Origin: Laetiporus sulphureus 93-53
Taxonomy: Eukaryota; Basidiomycota; Agaricomycetes; Polyporales; Laetiporaceae
Assembly (NCBI RefSeq): GCF_001632365.1
Contig: NW_024468545.1
Span: 323,731-387,730, forward strand
Direction of reading: 5' to 3'
Length of the DNA: 64,000 nt
The notes beneath the pieces were generated by a model. The model did no database searches and had not been told where the DNA came from. It saw only the letters and a program-made list of their open reading frames with translations. Both the position numbers and the translations under genes were made by a program. Below are positions 57,551 through 64,000 of this stretch, piece after piece; positions within the stretch are counted from its first letter, which is position 1; each line of letters starts with the position of its first letter.

Positions 57551-60500
57551 GACGGACAAGGGGCAGGGCTGCACCTCTGCTTGCCCTAAGATGACAGGCC
57601 AACTCAGCGATGTTTTTATACTCTTTGCGACAACTGGCACCGTCGACAGACGGCTACGTCTGACCGCTGCCAAGGACACGCGCGTTCATCTAGGCTGATG
57701 GAACCATCGGCGCGACGAGTGTCTTGCGTAGAAGCGAGGATGTTCGGATGTCTGCTCATACAATCAGCAGTCGGAAACGCGTGGTGCGCCAAGGCGAGTA
57801 CCTGTGGCAGGAGATTGATTGACCTCATAAACACTGCCGACCCATAAACGGCCGACAACACATGAGCATCCCTGCTCGAGCCTGCTCGAAATCGGTGATA
57901 ACTCACCTATGTGAGGGCCGTAGTTGATGGCTTACTGATCAGCAGGCCGACCAAGCCCCGTATTGCTGTCGATCTGGCCATATCCCTAGCGTGTATCACA
58001 TATCCGAGTCAGATATGAGGATGATGTAGTGTCATAACCGGCCGGAAGAATATATCTTTCCACATCAGCTTCTTCCGAGGCTGGTGACAGGAAACTCCGC
58101 GCGTTGACAGAACGGCATCAGATGAGCAGCAAAAATGCAGCACAGAGAGGAAATCCTTGTGTTTGGGCCTTAAGGACACTGTGGGCAGCGCATGCCATGA
58201 CTTTGACTGCTCGTTGGGCTTGCTTCGACATGGACAAAGTTGAGGTGGATAAGCGCTCGCTTTGAGAGAAGGATTAGCGTTTGATGGCGACGACGCGATG
58301 GCTGTATTCGGCCTAGCATGTCCCTTTAGTCCTGCCACGAAGGCCTGGCTGCTCGCGTGAGCGACGCTTGAGCCTGATCACTACATTCCCTCTCGCAATC
58401 CCCCTCCTCCAGGGCTGTAAGCCCCCGAAAAGCATACCGTCAACCACGCTCGAGTGCAATTGTTCCTTTTCTGGGCTGGATGATCCTAGAGCTAAGTGTC
58501 CGATCACAATCTGTAAGGCACTAATGGTTCCCCGGTGCCGCTCTTTGGCCGCTGTTACGTTAGATGCAGAGCTTCGACTCATATCACTGTCTGCTCCCCG
58601 CAAATCTCTCACCCGGCGGGTGTTCTCCGTGGCCGCCTGATGGTGCTCATGGCACCAGACGATCTGTATCAGGCTCCAGGTCGACGCAGAAAGCTCATCA
58701 ATACAATTTTTTGGTACAATCTACTCACTGTCGACAGTTGGCCATGCCTACGCCTGTTCTCGGCTGCAACTGGATGGAGAAGTATGAGAATAGTACTGCT
58801 TGTACGTAACACAACAGTGCACTACGTGACCTGCCCTATGGTATGTACAACGGTAGCTTTGCAATGACATGCATGAAGCCCAGTCGATGCAGTGGGACCT
58901 CGACTGTCGTCTCCTCTGATACTATGTTGCTGCGCTTGTTGCTGTTACAATCATGATCCAAACGCATGTTGTAATGATACTTCGTTGTTTTGCTCACATG
59001 TCTACCCGTAGTACATGAGCAAAAGTTACTCACATCCTAACAGGCATGCTTACAGCTGTACTACTGATAAATATCACATCATCTTTATGAGGTTGTACGT
59101 TTTAAATGCGATGTACTGAGAGACAATAACCTCTTTGTTGACCAGAACAGGCATCAAGGTTGCCTTAAGCGGCATGATCACGTGACTGACCTGTCCGATG
59201 CGCGTAAGCCAAGCACCCATCCATGTTCTGCCCCACTATACGCTGCTCCTTGACATCATCGAGCACCCATCACCCCGCTACTTGCTTTCGTCACGCTCCA
59301 TCCCCGCTTTTTGAGCCGCATATAAGCAGCATCGGAGTTCTTCTTGGCTGGTTGCCTCTTTCTTCCTAACCTGCATCGTCTGCTGCGCTGGCCCCTCGAC
59401 CAAACCTCGGCAACCAGCCTTTTCGACTGCCTTCCTTTCCGTCTTATTTGAACAGCTCTGCTCTACTCCTCCGGAACTGGGCAGCATTGGGGACTTGCTA
59501 CCAACACGCAGCGCAATGGTGATCAAGGCAAACCCTCGTATGCAGGAACATCGGAGCCATGCTGGAGCATATACCTGAAGGAGACGATCAAACGAGAGGC
59601 GTGAGGAGCATAATGAAGCTGGTGGGTATTGCATTTATTTCAAGTCTACGTTTGGTTGCGTCCGTGCGGACAGAAATCAGTCTCACGCGGTGGCTGGTAC
59701 GCGGGGGAATTTATGTGACCATTGTTCAACGTTCAACATAGAGACAAGTCCTGGTGGCCTCGAGGCGGTGTTGGCGTATGTATATTAACGCAGCAGTCAG
59801 ATTCCATTCACGGGCAACATAGGAGACGGACAACACGATCTTCAGCAAAACATATGGATTCTCAGCATACTGTAATCTCAACGCCGCCACGACATCGACT
59901 TGGTCTCAGAGAGTCACGAAGGCATTTAAGGTGCATGACAAAGGCATTGACCAGCGCTCACAGCGGAGCACTAGGAGAACCGGCATAAGTTGGTTGATTG
60001 GGTTGATGTGGCGATGTCCCATGGCGTGGTGCGTACACTCTTCTGGATGATCGTATGTCCTCTGAAATAATCGATTCGTGGACCATCGATGCGTCTCGAT
60101 ATCTTCTGTCCTGCAGCAATAAAACGGTACGATGTGGGGTGTTTTGCACTTAAAGCCATGCGATCGACCAAGATGCGGTGCGAGCAGCTGGGAAACGCTG
60201 GTTTTTTCACAGGAAACTTTGCCAAGATCGGACCCATCTGGTGGATGAATGCAGGATTCGAAGCGTCATCAAGCAAGGACTGTTACATCAACCAAAGCCA
60301 AGGTCAACACTTCTTGGATCAACGCCAAAGTATCTGTTAGTTTCCTCTTGCTGACAGGCTTTCCGCTCAGTCTCGCCTAACGCATCGCCACACTGCGGGC
60401 ATAGCGTTCATTTGATTAGCTTGGGGCTCCTTAAGCTTTGCGCTGTGGCCATCACCGTCAAGGTTCAATAAAGCGTTCCAGCTGCATTCGGTGCTTCTGA

Positions 60501-61999
60501 GTCTCACTGCAAGTCTCCCAATTCCTGAAGCATCCTCTCAAGCCATGATGAACAGAAATTTCCTCGTTCACGAACGTCTAACTGACGATGTATGATCTGC
60601 GCATATAGACGCAAGCCCGTCCCCCCAGCCCGTTTGCAGTCTCATCTACAAGTCGGGAGTATCAAGTTTGCTTCCTTTCGGGGCAAGTCTGGATCTGCAG
60701 TCAATTTCGAATTCCCCATCTCCGTCTCTGCGCATGTTCTGTCTAGTCTTGGTCGATGTCGCGATAGCGTTGACCTCATGGAGCCGGAGCTTCCAGGACG
60801 ACTTATTGCGCCACAACAACCTTTACTTGAAATGTTGTCACCCGCAGCCTTGGGGTTTAGTCTCTGCTGGACCAACCATCTCAGGCTGACATGTTTTGTC
60901 TCCGAGCGTGCCTTTCGCCAAAGTCTAGGGATTCGTCAGCCTTGGTGTGATCGACGCTAACTCTAGATCTTCCCGTCGGAACGCCACGTTGGACTATAGC
61001 TCTGAGCAAGATGGCCTTGCTCGAACGCTATTGTGGAACAATCAATTCTGAACAGGAATGGTATGGAGTTCGAAGCTCGGAGGCACGACAGACTGTTCAT
61101 TGGTAAATTCTATGTCGAACCCCTCGATCTGTCGCTATCAACGTACCAGATCCTGTTTCCGCTGAAAGGATTGAGGTGAACTGCTCTCTCTCTCAGCTGC
61201 GTTGGTAAGACAGACGATCAGCAGAGGCGGGAATACACGAGAACTGGTACACGTCGCACGGTGCCACCACGCCCAGGCACCGGATCACTGCCCATAATGG
61301 AGTTCTCAAGTGTACCACTCCCGTTTTCACCGGCCAGGCCCTGTAGAGCTTCTCTCGAAGCCGCAGTAAATGCTCATGAAGCTCAGAGCGTGTGAACACG
61401 CGTACAAGTGGGTTGAAGAGCCCATGTCAGATAAGAAGAGATATGGTGAAGCATACGAGGCCGCCGACGTGCGATTGCGCGCCGCGAAGCAGGTGTGTGA
61501 AGCCACTCGAAACGATGCTCCTCGGGGTGATGTCATTTCAAACGCAGAAGACTGATCTCGCAGCCGTCGCCCGAACGTTCACCCGTTTCAACTCCCGCAG
61601 GACCTCCGACACAGTGCGCTGGACACTGTGGAGGTTTGAGGCATGCTCGCATACTGCCATGCCAGTCGAAGAGGCTCTCGGCGAAGTGGTGAGTCGGAGC
61701 ACTGGAGGGGGGGCGAACGCGCATGCCCGGGAGAAGGACCGAGATAGGCGGGTGCAATCTGCGCGACGTGTTCCGAGCACGTGCGATGGAGCCAGCAGCG
61801 GCCCTGGGGGACATACAAGCTGCGCGCAGCAGCCTGCAGCCTCATCAGGGCCCCTTCGTCTTCCGCAGCTGCCAGGTTTTCTCTCCCTGTCCTCTTCCCG
61901 ACGGTCGCAGCGACAAGACTCGCGGTGGTATCGACCTTCTTGACGTCACCGATCGACACAAGCGCGCCTTGCCTTATATAGCAAGCGATTGCGCGCGCA
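57551..61999. other. 4.4 kb stretch without a recognised gene
   Basis: Several frames of 60 to 120 codons exist (for example 60592-60960 on plus and 59634-59278 on minus), but none has a known motif, a matching splice partner or a paralogue in the window. The 60592-60960 frame (containing VDLMEPELPGRLIAPQQP) is the most protein-like and could be an exon of an unknown gene. A short TC run occurs at 61180-61193. The final bases hold the promoter of the glucanase gene, with TATATAG at 61977-61983, very close to its ATG. Confidence 0.45.
57613..57620 (-). promoter_or_regulatory. TATA box of S53 copy 4
   Basis: TATAAAAA on the minus strand, 63 to 70 bases upstream of the start codon at 57550. Confidence 0.6.
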
Positions 62000-64000
62000 A
62001 TGTCCTCCAGCGCCGGCCACGAGCGCGACACGGCCGATCCCACCTCCCTTGCGCCGCCTCAGCCCATCCAGGACACCGAGAATTCGCAAGTGGACGTCGG
62101 GCGCCCTGATTCGCACTACGCCGAGTCTGCGACGAACACCAACGCACCGTATATACCCAACTCATCGGCGTCAGGCATCCTTCCCGATCCGTCGATTGCA
62201 TCGACACCACGTGTCGCCTCGTCCTACGGCACGCCCACGGCGACACCGAACGAGGCCTCCTCTGATGCACTCGGAGGGACCGCAGCAGCCGCCACGACTG
62301 CTGCTGCCACAAAAGAGGCTACGGACGTTCCTGGGTCAAAAGAAGCGCTGGCGCACCCCGGCGCAGCACACCCGGCTAGACGACCGTGGTACAAGCGGCC
62401 GGTCTTCTGGCTGCTGGCGTTCATCGTGTTGGCGGTTGTGGTGCTTGTTGTAGTATTGCCGGTGTGGTTCGTGGGCGTCAAGGGACACAAGCACACTGGC
62501 AGCAGCTCTTCCGCGTCTAGTGGAGGTGGCACTACGCCTAAGTCGACGGTGACTACAACTGGCGGGAATGGCAGTACGGTCACGACTGATGATGGTTCAA
62601 CGTTCACCTACATCAATGATTTTGGCGGTTTCTGTAAGCTCACCTGTTGTCGGATGGCGTGGCTGTACTGATCTCGCGTGCAGGGGTGTCCGACCCGACC
62701 AACCCATTTAACAACTCTGCTCAGCCAAATTCATGGACGCCGCCGCTCTCGGAGTCATGGAACTGGAGCAAGGACCGTATCTACGGCGTGAACCTGGGCG
62801 GGCTGTTCGAGCTGGAACCGTTCATCAGTCCGAAACTGTACCAGGCGAATCCAGGTAGCTTGGACGAGTGGACGCTTGACCTCTTGCTGCGCGCAAACGG
62901 CAGTAACGGTGGCGAGCTGGGCAAGGAGGAGTATGGGTTGCAGGATGTGATGGAGCTGCACTACAACGAGTTCGTCACCGAGCAGGACATCGCGGAGATT
63001 GCGGGTGGGTGCAATGCGCCTTCGTACTTGAGTGATCCCCACTAATCTGTACGCCCTCTTTTGCTGCCCCGTCCTTCTGTTCGGCACCTCTCCAGGTGCT
63101 GGCTTGAACTGGATCCGTGTTCCTATTCCGTTTTGGGCCATCGAGAGCTGGAGCAATGTGGGCGTGGCGAACGGGACGACGGTCAGCGAGCCATTCCTGG
63201 CGAAGACCTGCTGGCCATACATCCTTCGCCTCTTCGGATGGGCTCGCAAGTACGGATTGCGCATCAATCTTGATCTGCACACGATCCCGGGCTCGCAAAA
63301 CGGTATGCATCTGGGTGTTCTGGCATTAGTGGAGTTATAATTCTGATTGAATCAGGCTACAATCATTCGGGCAAGTACGGGATAGTCAACTTCTTGAATG
63401 GTGTGATGGGTGTGGCCAACGCAGAGCGTGCTCTTGAATACATCAGGGTCATCACTGAGTTCATCACGCAGGTGGGTGTTCTATTCTCCAGCCGTCTCAT
63501 ATTTCAGTGGCTGATTGATTAACTTCATGTTCTATTCATTCGTCAACGCTTACCTGAACGCCCGTCCTTGCACTGTATGTATCGCATGGATTGAACTTAT
63601 GTCCGCTTATGCGCTGCAGGAAGAGTACCAGCCGCTGATCCCGATGTTTGGCATCGTGAACGAACCATTACTGGCAACTATCACATTGGACACTCTCACT
63701 ACTTTGTATGGCATTCATGTTCAAGGCGGATCCCTGGCGCTGACAGAATCTGACGCAGCTACTTGCAAGCATACTGGGTGATGCGCAACATCACTGGAGT
63801 AGGTGAAGGCAACGGACCATACATATCTATCCACGACGGCTTCATGGGCACGGACTACTGGGCGGGCTTCCTCGCGGGCTCGGACAGGATTTCTCTCGGT
63901 GCGTACCTCCTTCTCCCGCGACGGCGTGCCCTTGTGGCGCAAGCTGACGTGTCCATCGCACCTTGCTTCTCACATCTGTATGCGGCCTCCTACGCGTTGC
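62000..64000 (+). CDS. Exo-beta-1,3-glucanase (GH5), membrane-anchored, cut by the window end
   Basis: Six complete exons (62000-62633, 62684-63004, 63096-63302, 63356-63471, 63620-63705, 63759-63898) join in frame; the gene continues past 64000. A long Ser/Ala/Pro-rich cytosolic N terminus leads to one membrane helix (WLLAFIVLAVVVLVVVLPVWFV, about residues 133-155), then a Gly/Ser/Thr linker and the GH5 catalytic domain. Landmarks: WSKDRIYGVNLGGLFELEPF, GLNWIRVPIPFWAIE, GLRINLDLHTIPGSQNG, NHSGKYGIVNFLNG and MFGIVNEPL, whose Glu is the acid/base. The nucleophile Glu lies beyond the window. This type II layout matches fungal glucan 1,3-beta-glucosidase D, acting on wall glucan outside the cell. 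The start is the ATG after the TATATAG element. Confidence 0.92.

Noticed and set aside
60592..60960. 122-codon plus-strand frame
   Set aside because: Protein-like but without motif, splice context or paralogue; not enough to call a gene.
1..64000. CRISPR arrays, operons, ribosome binding sites, bacterial mobile elements
   Set aside because: No regularly spaced direct repeats, no gene strings without spacers; spliceosomal introns throughout show this is a fungal nuclear segment.

Overview
The window looks like a nuclear chromosome segment of an Agaricomycete fungus, most likely a wood-decay basidiomycete (inference). Genes sit on both strands without operons. They are split by many short introns (about 40 to 80 bases) with GT..AG, and in two cases GC..AG, borders. 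The families include an F-box family, a multi-exon GMC oxidoreductase, a CFEM protein, S53 peptidases, a CHAT-domain gene and a family known to me only from this group. No bacterial, viral or organellar signature was seen. All splice models were built by hand from reading frame, intron phase and similarity between copies.

Layout. 1 to 9 kb: an N-acetylglucosamine-6-phosphate deacetylase gene lies between two paralogues of an uncharacterised family on opposite strands. 10 to 14 kb: an NFKBIL1/J-domain-like nuclear protein and a Pgc1-like glycerophosphodiester phosphodiesterase with a C-terminal membrane anchor. 14 to 24 kb: an intact GMC oxidoreductase, a CFEM cell-surface protein and a pinin-like splicing factor, with two decayed GMC fragments and a decayed copy of the pinin C terminus. 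24 to 33 kb: a short SRP72-like subunit, a histidine-phosphatase-fold protein that has lost its catalytic histidine, and a neutral ceramidase. 34 to 58 kb: four copies of an S53 (sedolisin, tripeptidyl-peptidase-like) secreted acid protease. Two are intact, one carries a stop and a frameshift, and one is heavily deleted. Two double-BTB paralogues, a large F-box-like nuclear protein and a CHAT-domain gene with an in-frame stop lie among them. 57.5 to 62 kb has no gene I recognise. The window ends inside a membrane-anchored GH5 exo-beta-1,3-glucanase.

Theme. Several genes serve wall remodelling or external nutrition (GlcNAc catabolism, beta-1,3-glucan, secreted acid proteases, CFEM). The clearest evolutionary signal is repeated local duplication followed by decay, seen in the S53, GMC and pinin copies and in two dispersed paralogue families. 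One S53 relic preserves a deletion junction filled by a 20-base palindromic insert.
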